From a bacterium (lineage in GTDB: Bacteria; Armatimonadota; Chthonomonadetes; Chthonomonadales; Chthonomonadaceae), in assembly GCA_021805405.1 (NCBI GenBank), contig JAJZFK010000519.1, positions 1 to 13,392 of the forward strand: 13,392 nucleotides of DNA, given 5' to 3'. The position numbers and the translations under genes were made by a program. Position 1 is the first letter of the stretch; each line of letters starts with the position of its first letter. The notes beneath the pieces are model-generated. The model saw only the letters and a list, made by a program, of their open reading frames with translations, ran no database searches and was not told the DNA's origin. Of this stretch, positions 6,858 through 13,392 are shown piece after piece.

Positions 6858-9115
6858 TTAGGTACCTTGTGCTGCTTACGCTTGGCTAGCGTGATGCCGA
6901 TCATTACTGCGAGGATGAGCGATAAAGAAACGAGCGAAACATAGAGCGCCACGACAAAAACTTTTGGCCTGTAGGAAACTGTCAATCGATGTGTACCTGC
7001 AGGTATCGCGGCGCCAATTAGTCCTCCATCAGCCTTGAGTAGTGATATTGGCTGACCGTCGAGTTTACCATACCAGCCAGGGTATGCCATAAACGAGATC
7101 ACTGCGAGAGCTGGCCGGTTTGCTACGACAAGCGCGGTTAGCGATGTTGACTGCTGAGAAATATCCGTTACCGACGCCCGCAATGGCCCTCCCTGTGAAA
7201 CGCTTTCCGCTAAGCCTGCCGGAGCGTCGGTGAGTAGAGCTTCCCTGCGTGCCCGAAATTCAGGATCCCCCAAAGCCGCGACAATTCGCAAGTTACCGGA
7301 AACATTGCGTGCGCTTCCTGTAATCCAAATGGCACCCATGTAATCGCTATTGTGATACCATCGCAAAGATTTCCTGCCACCGTTGGGCCACTGGTGATAG
7401 GGCCGGAGGGCCGGGCTTTCCAGATGATACGCTCGTGGTACGGCCACGGTGGACACGCCCAGGAGCGACATTAGAGATCCCAGGTTGGTGCCATTGTTGA
7501 AGAGAGCGTACATTGCTGCGCGTTCGATATTTACATAGGAGTCAAGCGGCACCGGCTCGTATCCGGAGGCGGAAACGATATCAGCCCGCATTTGAAGATT
7601 AGGGTTCAGCGTGGTTAGTTCGCCGCGCAAATCAGCGCGCGTCGTGCTGCCATAGTCCAGGTAACCAGCACCTATGAACTGATCGGCAAACAACGTATGA
7701 AGCGGAAGATAGATCCTACCAGTCTGTTCACGCACTGTTTGAGGAACGGCATTCGAAGGCATTGCAAGGTGGGAGGTTGGTGCCGTAGGTAGCAGGTCTC
7801 CTGCGTACCACATGAGCGGGCCGAACGTAAACATGAACACGATTCCGTGCAGTACGACCGGGTTCCTCAACGCTGCATTGCGACTTCGGATCACGCCAAG
7901 CATTGGTTCCAATTGAAGGCCCGTCAACACGGATACAGCTAGCGCGGCTGGAATGAGAAACCTTGCCGGATCATGAAATTTAGCTAGCCCCGGCATGGTA
8001 AAGAACAGAATGTTGTACAAGCCGCCCTGCGCACCGATGGCAGCCCACACGCACAGCAATACCGCTAGCAACCAGAAGCGCACGGCGGTGGGAAGGCTGG
8101 CTGTACGGGATTTGTGTGCAACCGGAAGGGCAACGTATGCCAGAACTGCTAGCGGCAACCAGCCCATAAACGGGGCTGGTTCCCAAAAGTTACCGGATCC
8201 CCAGTAGTCACCTCGTACGGGTGTTCCGAAAAACCTTGGAGCAAGAAAGCTCAACAGTTGCGACGGTTCAAGATGGAAGCGGTTGGCCGCCCACAGAGTG
8301 AGCAGTTGACGGCTGCTTTGGGAAGCCAGCTCGATAACAGGAAGAAGCTGCACTGCACAAAGCAGTACACCAGCCACAAGGGCACTAAGAATCCCCAAGT
8401 ACGACCTCATCGCGAATCTTCGTTTCGGTAGTCCAAAACTGAGCGGCAACATCAGTAACAAGGAAAACTCAAGGTAGGCCACTTGCGGGTGGGCAGCAAG
8501 TATCATTAGCGAATTAGCAACCACCAGCCAACACCACGACAGCACAGTTGGCCGCGTGAGAAACCGATGTGCAGCCCAAACCCCTGCCGGCATCAATGCG
8601 ATGGCGTAAAACATAGGAGGAAACTGTATTCTGCCTAGCACGGGTCCACAACCGCACCAAACAGTCGCCGCAGTGACACTTGATATGCGGCTGTGAGTTA
8701 GTTCCATAATCAGGCCATACATGGTAAAACCTGAAATCATCAAGAACAGCACATCGTCAGCATTCATCATTTGCCAGGTATGCCTAAACGGTAACAGCAG
8801 GGCTGCGGGAAAAAACAGACCGATCTGGGGATTTCCTATAAATGGCTGACCACATAGTACATATGGATTCCATAGCGGAATCCTGCCTTCACCAAGCAAC
8901 CGTGCCGCGTAGGCGTACATCGGTTGAAAATAGAGCATTAAGTCGCCCCAATAGAATGACCTGGGCGTAAACACAACCTTCCACAGTAGTGCTACAACGA
9001 CGAACGCAATAAGCGCTAGGTCTCGTGCATAAATGCCAAAAGTGAATGAATTGGGCTGTGCTTTATTGCTAACGCATGGTATTCCGCCCTGTTCAGATTG
9101 AGGTATCTGAGCCAT
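6854..9115 (-). CDS. YfhO-family polytopic membrane protein (probable GT-C glycosyltransferase)
   Basis: About 753 residues. After an N-terminal membrane segment comes the hallmark outside loop: FYWGDLMLYFQPMYAYA with an Asp near 58, then GRIPLWNPYVLCGQPFIGNPQ at about 78-98. This is the classic YfhO pattern of acidic loop followed by PLWNP. Many further membrane segments follow to about residue 430. A large outside domain comes next and ends with the typical AYPGWYGKLDGQ..., IPAGTHRLTVSYRP strand region, then one last membrane helix and a basic tail (AKRKQHK). YfhO in Bacillus is linked to glycosylation of cell-surface polymers. Here the substrate is unknown. It is the first gene of the minus-strand run and overlaps the next glycosyltransferase by four bases. 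ATG 9115 is preferred; the adjacent GTG 9118 is possible. GGGA 10 bases upstream is a weak ribosome site. Confidence 0.87.
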   Translation of the reverse strand: MAQIPQSEQGGIPCVSNKAQPNSFTFGIYARDLALIAFVVVALLWKVVFTPRSFYWGDLMLYFQPMYAYAARLLGEGRIPLWNPYVLCGQPFIGNPQIGLFFPAALLLPFRHTWQMMNADDVLFLMISGFTMYGLIMELTHSRISSVTAATVWCGCGPVLGRIQFPPMFYAIALMPAGVWAAHRFLTRPTVLSWCWLVVANSLMILAAHPQVAYLEFSLLLMLPLSFGLPKRRFAMRSYLGILSALVAGVLLCAVQLLPVIELASQSSRQLLTLWAANRFHLEPSQLLSFLAPRFFGTPVRGDYWGSGNFWEPAPFMGWLPLAVLAYVALPVAHKSRTASLPTAVRFWLLAVLLCVWAAIGAQGGLYNILFFTMPGLAKFHDPARFLIPAALAVSVLTGLQLEPMLGVIRSRNAALRNPVVLHGIVFMFTFGPLMWYAGDLLPTAPTSHLAMPSNAVPQTVREQTGRIYLPLHTLFADQFIGAGYLDYGSTTRADLRGELTTLNPNLQMRADIVSASGYEPVPLDSYVNIERAAMYALFNNGTNLGSLMSLLGVSTVAVPRAYHLESPALRPYHQWPNGGRKSLRWYHNSDYMGAIWITGSARNVSGNLRIVAALGDPEFRARREALLTDAPAGLAESVSQGGPLRASVTDISQQSTSLTALVVANRPALAVISFMAYPGWYGKLDGQPISLLKADGGLIGAAIPAGTHRLTVSYRPKVFVVALYVSLVSLSLILAVMIGITLAKRKQHKVPK

Positions 9116-9118
9116 CAC

Positions 9119-9257
9119 GAAGGAATCCCAGCCATGAACAGATCAACACGCAGTACGAAATCTGGCGCAACCGGCGGTAGGTTGATGGAGTACAATAGAA
9201 TTGGCCTTGGTTAGTTATGCTAAGAAAGATTACCCGCGACAGGAGTAAAACCGATCG
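9119..9257. promoter_or_regulatory. Divergent spacer between the YfhO-led operon and the nucleoside phosphorylase gene
   Basis: This 139-base stretch must carry the promoters of both the nine-kilobase minus-strand run and the plus-strand phosphorylase gene. A TACAAT at 9191-9196 resembles a plus-strand -10 box but has no convincing -35. No strong minus-strand promoter, riboswitch or hairpin was recognised by eye. AGGAG at 9241-9245 is the probable ribosome site of the phosphorylase, with a rather long 12-base spacing. Confidence 0.35.
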
Positions 9258-10013
9258 ATGCCCCAAAATATCGCCATCATCGGTGGCACTGGATTTGAGC
9301 GCCTGCCGGTTGATATCTATTCTGAACAGCTCATTGTAAGTACGGAATTTGGTGATGTTATAGTCCAATCGCTGTCTGATAACTATACTGAGCCATCCAA
9401 ACTCTTCTTCTTGTCACGGCATGGTGCTGCACATCACATTGCCCCCCACTCCATTAATCATCGTGCGAATATCACGGCGTTGAAGCAACTCGATGTGCAA
9501 TACATCATGGCATCAAACGCGGTGGGTTCGTTGTGCCGGGATTGGGCACCCGGAACACTTGTGACACCTCATGACTTCATCGACTTTGGGACCACAAGCC
9601 CAGTGACGCTATTTGGCGACCACTCATGGAGTCACTCAGATTTTACCGAGCCTTACGACCACATGCTACGGGCGGCTATCCATCGATCCGCAGAGGAGCT
9701 AAGTGTATCGGTAATTCCCGCTGCAGTGTACCTTTGTTGTCGCGGTCCGCGATTTGAAACTCCGGCAGAGATCAGGATGTTCAAAATTTGGGGAGCAGAC
9801 ATTATTGGTATGACCGGTGCCCCAGAAGCAATCTACGCAAGAGAAGCCGGTATGAACTACGCCGCACTTGCAGTGGTAACAAACCTTGCGGCCGGACTTA
9901 CAGCTGGCCCAGTATCGCACGAGGACGTGGGCGTTGTCATGAAACAGTGGCTTCCAGTTGTGCGTCATATCCTAATACAGGCTGCTTCACACGCTGTCCA
10001 ACAGTTAGGCTAA
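9258..10013 (+). CDS. Purine nucleoside phosphorylase of the MTAP/MTIP family, probably 6-oxopurine specific
   Basis: A 251-residue cytosolic enzyme cleaving a purine nucleoside with phosphate to give the base and a (methylthio)ribose-1-phosphate. Family marks in order are IIGGTGF (7-13, phosphate loop), LSRHGAAHHIAPHSINHRAN (52-71, phosphate-binding Arg-His), ASNAVGS (85-91), RGPRFETPAEIR (162-173) and GMTGAPEAIYAREAG (184-198, ribose-site Met). The purine pocket reads VTNLAAG with Asn 209, as in 6-oxopurine enzymes. Human MTAP has Asp there for adenine. The segment resembles the VVNPAAGKSAG stretch I recall for Pseudomonas methylthioinosine phosphorylase, so methylthioinosine or inosine/guanosine is the likelier substrate than methylthioadenosine. 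The gene is transcribed divergently from the operon holding the homocysteine methyltransferase, which would fit methionine salvage. A homologue annotated mtnP is a reasonable alternative name. Confidence 0.87.
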   Translation: MPQNIAIIGGTGFERLPVDIYSEQLIVSTEFGDVIVQSLSDNYTEPSKLFFLSRHGAAHHIAPHSINHRANITALKQLDVQYIMASNAVGSLCRDWAPGTLVTPHDFIDFGTTSPVTLFGDHSWSHSDFTEPYDHMLRAAIHRSAEELSVSVIPAAVYLCCRGPRFETPAEIRMFKIWGADIIGMTGAPEAIYAREAGMNYAALAVVTNLAAGLTAGPVSHEDVGVVMKQWLPVVRHILIQAASHAVQQLG

Positions 10014-10284
10014 GCCGACGAGCGACGTTAGACGGTGGTACTTGTTGGTTAGTAAATGTGGTAGACCAGCCAGTAGTGGCGGAGCGGAGCAGCATAACCC
10101 TATGTGGTCGTGTCCACGCAGAACACTCAGTCTGGCCGGTGATGCATCGACGCAAATCTGTTACACAGCCGGCCATGAATCCTAAATTTAAACCGCGAAG
10201 TCCAATTGCTCGGTGAAAGCCAGTAAGCGTGAAGCTGCGTTTAATGCGCCTTGTTAATCCAAGTACCTAATTAGGAACGGTCCA
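10014..10284. other. Convergent intergenic spacer with inverted repeats, no gene recognised
   Basis: This 271-base stretch lies between two genes that point at each other. No tRNA, convincing ORF or standard terminator with a T-run was found. It holds a perfect 7-base inverted repeat TGGCCGG (10133-10139) / CCGGCCA (10169-10175) around a 29-base loop, a small GTGG/CCAC stem at 10104-10117, and a 10-base palindrome CCTAATTAGG at 10266-10275 just past the kdsC stop. These could serve as termination or processing structures, or be chance. Confidence 0.4.
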
Positions 10285-10845
10285 CTAGCCAGGTATAGTT
10301 TGTGCAATCGCAGACACTCGCTGTAGAAATTTTGCCAGCGTATCATCCACTGATTCTCTCGCAGCAAGAAGCATCATGCATATCTCACGTACTGCGCCAT
10401 TTCCTCCTGCAGCGTTGGTTACAATGTCTACCAAACGGATTACTTCCGCCACTGCGTTAGATGGGGCTGCAGTGATGCCAGCGTGATAAAATGCAGGAAT
10501 ATCGTTCCAGTCGTCTCCAATATGCAAAACACATTTTTGATTTACGTTAAGCGTGCTGCAAATCTCGAGCATCGCAGCTCCCTTGTCACGCGCTCCCTGC
10601 ACACAAAAGTCGATTCCCAGTTCGGCAGCGCGACGCTCGGTGCCTGGATATGACCTTCCGGTTATTATCGCGGTACGAATGGAACTCGCACCTAGCAACC
10701 CGATCCCTAGTCCATCGGCGGCGAAGAACCGCTTCTGCTCTGTCCCATCGCTACCGTAAATTATGCCGCCGTCTGTAAGCACTCCATCAACGTCCATCGT
10801 CACCAGGGTAATTTGCCGTAGCCTGTCAATTAACTCAACGTTCAT
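10285..10845 (-). CDS. kdsC: 3-deoxy-D-manno-octulosonate-8-phosphate phosphatase (KdsC-like HAD hydrolase)
   Basis: Cytosolic HAD phosphatase, 186 residues, the usual length for KdsC, which releases phosphate from Kdo-8-phosphate on the way to CMP-Kdo for lipopolysaccharide. Visible motifs are motif I MDVDGVLTDG (17-26; nucleophile Asp 18, Asp 20), FAADGLGIGLL (41-51, the tetramer/substrate loop), motif II IITGR (60-64), Lys 88 in RDKGA, motif III/IV GDDWNDIP (110-117), and the KdsC signature GGNGAVREIC (147-156). A related phosphatase for another nonulosonic acid would look similar. ATG start is supported by AGAGGAGG 7 bases upstream. The gene is divergent from the UPF0173 gene with a 104-base spacer. 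No other Kdo genes are in the window. Confidence 0.9.
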   Translation of the reverse strand: MNVELIDRLRQITLVTMDVDGVLTDGGIIYGSDGTEQKRFFAADGLGIGLLGASSIRTAIITGRSYPGTERRAAELGIDFCVQGARDKGAAMLEICSTLNVNQKCVLHIGDDWNDIPAFYHAGITAAPSNAVAEVIRLVDIVTNAAGGNGAVREICMMLLAARESVDDTLAKFLQRVSAIAQTIPG

Positions 10846-10949
10846 ATTTCTGCCTCCTCTGCCGCATAATATTACCGCAAGTGCGTAAGTTGATTACGAG
10901 GTTCTAGTTTTTTGATCCTCGGTCACACCTATCAAGGAGATCAATCGTC

Positions 10950-11693
10950 TTGAGTATTTCATCAAGTCTAACAATAACTTACCTTGGCCACTCCACGGCG
11001 CTTATAACTACTCCTGGTGGCACGAGGTTTCTGTTGGATCCGTGGACTACGACTAATCCGGCGTGTCCTCCGGAATATGCAGCACCCTCCTCATTGGGCA
11101 AAATAGACGGCATTCTTGTGACGCATATGCACAGTGACCACGCTGGTGACATCAAGCCTATTATTGAGGCAAATCCTGAAGCTCAGGTGTTCGCCATCTT
11201 CGAAGCGGCAATGTTTATTGGGTCGTTAGGCGCTGCGGCAATTCAACCCATGAATATTGGTGGAACCGTGCATGCGCTAGGTTGTGATATTACTATGACC
11301 CATGCGGAACATTCAAGCAGCTACACTATGGCGAGCGGGGAGGACATTCCTTTCTATTACGGAGGAGATCCCGCAGGTTACGTGCTTAAAATGGAAGATG
11401 GGTACACCATTTACATATCTGGTGATACGGGTTTGTTCGGTGACATGGCGCTCATAAGGGAACTCTACAGTCCAACACTAGCTATTCTTCCTATTGGCGA
11501 CAGGTTTACAATGGGTCCATTACAGGCTGCCCATGCGGTTAAGCTACTTGGCGTAACCCACGTTGTACCCGTTCACCACAGCACTTTTCACTTACTGACA
11601 GGAACACCACACCACCTTGTTCAGGAGCTAGCAAACCTTGGTTTACATGACGTGGAAGTGCACGCACTTCGCCCCGGCGAAACCCTTGGCTGA
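10950..11693 (+). CDS. UPF0173-type metal-dependent hydrolase (metallo-beta-lactamase fold)
   Basis: A 247-residue cytosolic protein of the UlaG/YtkL-like branch of the metallo-beta-lactamase superfamily. Metal ligands seen are H59-M-H61-S-D63-H64, His 121 in THAEHS, Asp 159 in ISGDTGLF, and His 209/210 in VPVHHSTF. The family block PIG.RFTMGP appears at 181-190, with Asp-Arg at 184-185. The natural substrate of this family is generally unknown; a phosphate-ester or lactone hydrolase is possible. Start is TTG with AAGGAG 10 bases upstream; no ATG start is available near the first strand (LTITYLGHST). The gene ends 14 bases before the -10 box of the next promoter, so the miaA group can be transcribed independently. 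Confidence 0.9.
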   Translation: MSISSSLTITYLGHSTALITTPGGTRFLLDPWTTTNPACPPEYAAPSSLGKIDGILVTHMHSDHAGDIKPIIEANPEAQVFAIFEAAMFIGSLGAAAIQPMNIGGTVHALGCDITMTHAEHSSSYTMASGEDIPFYYGGDPAGYVLKMEDGYTIYISGDTGLFGDMALIRELYSPTLAILPIGDRFTMGPLQAAHAVKLLGVTHVVPVHHSTFHLLTGTPHHLVQELANLGLHDVEVHALRPGETLG

Positions 11694-11703
11694 CTTCACG
11701 GTG

Positions 11704-11712
11704 TGCTATAAT
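11704..11712 (+). promoter_or_regulatory. Extended -10 promoter driving miaA-hfq-dapF
   Basis: TGCTATAAT contains a perfect TATAAT (11707-11712) preceded by the TGn of an extended -10. A weak -35-like TTGGCT (11686-11691) lies 15 bases upstream of the hexamer, shorter than optimal, so the site probably relies on the extended -10. Transcription should begin near 11719, giving a leader of about 19 bases before the GTG start of miaA. Confidence 0.7.
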
Positions 11713-11737
11713 TTTGGTATGCGAATCAGGTGAATAT

Positions 11738-12673
11738 GTGTCAACACTTTCCAGATTAATCGCCATTGTGGGCCCAACATGTACGGGTAAGACCGAGGCG
11801 GCAATCCAATTGGCGACAGCAATCGGTGGTGAGATACTGAATGCTGATGCATTTCAGGTTTACCAGGGCATGGATGTTGGCACAGCAAAACCAACGGTCG
11901 CTGAGCAGCGCCGGTGCAGGTTTCACCTGATCGACATTGTTGATCCATGTTCCAGTTTTTCAGTTGCAGAATGGTGTAAGCACGCAGAGAGATCTATCGC
12001 AGATATAGAGGGGCGAGGCAACACTCCCATACTCTGCGGTGGTGCAGGAATGTACCTGAAGGCTTTGCTACAGGGCTGGACACTAGCCGATTCACCACGC
12101 AACGAGGTACTTAGAACGGAATTGCACACTATTGCCGCTCACGAGGGTAACGGTGCTGTTCACCAAATTCTGGCCTCCTGCGATGCGGTTTCTGCCTCGC
12201 GCCTGCACCCAAACGACCTGGTGAGGGTAATTCGCGCAATTGAAGTGTTTAAGACAACGGGCACGCCTATTTCTGAATTGAATAGGCGCAACAGAGTGGA
12301 TGGCACCAAGTATTCTGTCGTGCAATTCGGGTTCGCATGGCCACGAAGCGAGCTTTATTCGCGTATTGATAACCGTGTGCGCACGATGATGGAGGGTGGT
12401 TTTCCTTGTGAGGTGGAAAGACTGCTTTCAAGCGGTGTCACGCGCGAGTGCCCCGGCATGCGCAGCTTGGGCTATTGTGACGTGGCAGATATGCTGCATG
12501 GTCTTCTTACAAAAGACCAGGTAATTGCCACGATTAGTTTGAAAACCAGACAGTATGCCAAGCGTCAAATAACTTGGTTCAAACCGGACAGCACGATCGA
12601 ATGGCTCAATCCTTGTGATGGAGACTATCTTGGTAAGATGCTCACGGGAATAGGTAAGATGACAGCTAACTAA
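11738..12673 (+). CDS. miaA: tRNA dimethylallyltransferase
   Basis: Adds a dimethylallyl group to N6 of A37 in tRNAs that read codons starting with U. With the start used here it has 311 residues, the normal length. Motifs: P-loop GPTCTGKT (12-19), NADAFQVYQGMDVGTAKP (35-52, DMAPP/tRNA site with Asp 37), FHLIDIVDP, GGAGMYLKAL, and the C-terminal TRQYAKRQITWFK. The frame is open to a TTG at 11714, but that codon lies upstream of the expected transcription start. GTG 11738 has AGGTGA at 11728-11733 with good spacing and gives a typical N-terminus (MSTLSRLIAIVG). hfq follows 89 bases downstream on the same strand, a widely conserved pairing. Confidence 0.95.
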   Translation: MSTLSRLIAIVGPTCTGKTEAAIQLATAIGGEILNADAFQVYQGMDVGTAKPTVAEQRRCRFHLIDIVDPCSSFSVAEWCKHAERSIADIEGRGNTPILCGGAGMYLKALLQGWTLADSPRNEVLRTELHTIAAHEGNGAVHQILASCDAVSASRLHPNDLVRVIRAIEVFKTTGTPISELNRRNRVDGTKYSVVQFGFAWPRSELYSRIDNRVRTMMEGGFPCEVERLLSSGVTRECPGMRSLGYCDVADMLHGLLTKDQVIATISLKTRQYAKRQITWFKPDSTIEWLNPCDGDYLGKMLTGIGKMTAN

Positions 12674-12686
12674 CCAGGGGATTATT

Positions 12687-12724
12687 TGCCCGATTTTGGG
12701 CACTTGTTTGCTGCCGAACGGCAG
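12687..12724 (+). promoter_or_regulatory. Two small tandem hairpins in the hfq leader
   Basis: Between miaA and hfq there are two inverted repeats. TGCCC/GGGCA (12687-12702, 6-base loop) is followed by CTGCC/GGCAG (12711-12724, 4-base loop, or 6 bp with a 2-base loop). Neither is followed by a T-run, so they are not clear intrinsic terminators. They could be an RNA-processing site or an Hfq autoregulatory element. Confidence 0.4.
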
Positions 12725-12762
12725 CGTTACCCCGATCATTTTGTACAGGGGGTTCCGTTAAC

Positions 12763-13086
12763 GTGAACAAACCACAGCTGAATCTGCAGGACATATTTCT
12801 CAATCAGGTACGAAAAGAGAATATAGGCGTCACGATTTACCTCATTGGCGGTGTGCAGCTACGAGGGATGGTAAGGGGTTTCGACGCATTTACAATTCTC
12901 CTGGACTCTGTTGGAAAACCGACTCAACTAGTCTACAAACACGCCGTTTCATCCATTGTGCCTGTGCGTCCAGTCTCAACTTTTTATCAGGACTCGGGTC
13001 GCGAACATGGATCTGATCGAGCGGAACGTGAGCCACGGGAGCCTCGCGACGTTCGCGTACAAGGTTCTACGTCTGATTCGCTTTAG
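12763..13086 (+). CDS. hfq: RNA-binding chaperone Hfq
   Basis: Hexameric Sm-like protein that brings small RNAs together with mRNAs. 107 residues. The Sm1 region is LQDIFLNQVRKENIGVTIYL (8-27) then GGVQLRGMVRGFDAFTILL (29-47), and the Sm2 motif is LVYKHAVSSIVP (56-67), close to the canonical YKHAIST. The position equal to E. coli Gln 41 in the proximal-face pocket is Ala 42, as in many non-proteobacterial Hfq. After about residue 70 there is a flexible, highly charged tail with Arg/Glu/Asp-rich repeats (RAEREPREPRDVRV) and a short acidic/serine end. The start is GTG with AGGGGG about 10 bases upstream. It lies between miaA and dapF, 17 bases before the latter. Confidence 0.95.
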   Translation: MNKPQLNLQDIFLNQVRKENIGVTIYLIGGVQLRGMVRGFDAFTILLDSVGKPTQLVYKHAVSSIVPVRPVSTFYQDSGREHGSDRAEREPREPRDVRVQGSTSDSL

Positions 13087-13091
13087 AACGC

Positions 13092-13096
13092 AGGAG
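13092..13096 (+). promoter_or_regulatory. Ribosome binding site deciding the dapF start
   Basis: AGGAG is followed by three successive in-frame start codons, ATG 13098, GTG 13101 and TTG 13104, at spacings of 1, 4 and 7 bases. The 7-base spacing and the family N-terminus (MKFTKMHG) favour TTG 13104. Confidence 0.6.
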
Positions 13097-13103
13097 TATG
13101 GTG

Positions 13104-13392
13104 TTGAAATTCACTAAAATGCACGGGATTGGGAACGATTTCGTGGTGGTTAATTCATTGACTGACGGCCCTCCGGAAGATTCACTTCCGGAGATGGCGC
13201 GCATATTGAACAACCGGAAATTTGGTGTTGGTGGCGACGGACTTATCCTTGTTCTACCATCCAGGATTGCAGACTTCAAGATGCGCATGTTCAATCCCGA
13301 TGGTTCTGAAGCAGAAATGTGCGGCAATGGCATACGATGTTTTGCCAAATACGTTTACGATCATCAGTTACTACCCGAAACGCAAGTGAAGG
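13104..13392 (+). CDS. dapF: Diaminopimelate epimerase, N-terminal part
   Basis: Converts LL- to meso-diaminopimelate for lysine and peptidoglycan synthesis, using two cysteines without a cofactor. Only the first 96 codons lie in the window. Motifs: KFTKMHGIGNDFVVV (2-16, Asn 11 substrate contact), KFGVGGDGLI (39-48), and FNPDGSEAEMCGNGIRCFAKY (63-83) with the first catalytic cysteine at 73, the same number as in Haemophilus DapF. The second catalytic cysteine is beyond the right edge. hfq ends 17 bases upstream, so dapF is probably in the miaA-hfq transcript. Start TTG 13104 is preferred over the in-frame ATG and GTG just before it. Confidence 0.95.
   Translation, partial: MKFTKMHGIGNDFVVVNSLTDGPPEDSLPEMARILNNRKFGVGGDGLILVLPSRIADFKMRMFNPDGSEAEMCGNGIRCFAKYVYDHQLLPETQVK

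Noticed and set aside
9788..10216. Plus-strand open frame reaching into the convergent spacer
   Set aside because: It mostly overlaps the phosphorylase gene in another frame, has no ribosome site, and its Arg/Cys-rich content is typical of shadow frames.
12711..12724. Intrinsic terminator after miaA
   Set aside because: The hairpin is short and is followed by CGTTACCCC rather than a T-run.
1..13392. CRISPR arrays, insertion sequences, tRNA or rRNA genes
   Set aside because: No regularly spaced direct repeats, transposase motifs, cloverleaf or rRNA-like sequence were seen by eye on either strand.

Overview
The window reads as ordinary bacterial chromosome of mid GC content with dense coding. 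The lineage cannot be fixed from sequence alone because there is no rRNA or tRNA here. A KdsC-type phosphatase (Kdo pathway) and Hfq suggest a diderm bacterium. The miaA-hfq-dapF order, frequent TTG starts and a YfhO-type protein would fit a non-proteobacterial phylum such as Armatimonadota, but that is a low-confidence guess.

Left part (1-9118, all on the minus strand, read from right to left): a tightly packed run of seven genes with overlaps or gaps of no more than about 22 bases. In transcription order it encodes a YfhO-family membrane protein, an ArnT/PMT-like membrane glycosyltransferase, a small two-CBS-domain protein, a compact zinc-type homocysteine S-methyltransferase, and a branched-chain amino acid (Liv-type) ABC importer. 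The importer consists of a lipoprotein binding protein (LivK), a permease (LivH), and a fused permease-ATPase (LivM-LivG) that runs off the left edge. The most striking feature is that both LivH and the ATPase half of LivM-LivG carry an extra segment of about 70-80 residues. Each segment holds two hydrophobic helices followed by a basic stretch, inserted at an otherwise conserved point. In the ATPase it sits between the Walker A motif and the Q-loop, where a membrane hairpin is not expected. I consider this pair of matching insertions the best candidate for something undescribed.

Middle (9119-10950): a 139-base divergent spacer, then on the plus strand a nucleoside phosphorylase of the MTAP/MTIP type whose purine-pocket Asn suggests 6-oxopurine (inosine-type) specificity. 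A 271-base convergent spacer with no recognisable gene follows, and then kdsC on the minus strand.

Right part (10950-13392, plus strand): a UPF0173 metallo-beta-lactamase-fold hydrolase, then miaA (tRNA dimethylallyltransferase) with its own strong extended -10 promoter, hfq (RNA chaperone, preceded by two small hairpins) and the start of dapF (diaminopimelate epimerase), cut by the right edge.

Functionally, the homocysteine methyltransferase, the CBS protein (a possible adenosyl-ligand sensor) and the divergently encoded methylthio-nucleoside phosphorylase hint at a link to methionine and SAM salvage. That in turn raises the possibility that the neighbouring Liv-type importer takes up methionine or a related amino acid. 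This last step is inference only.
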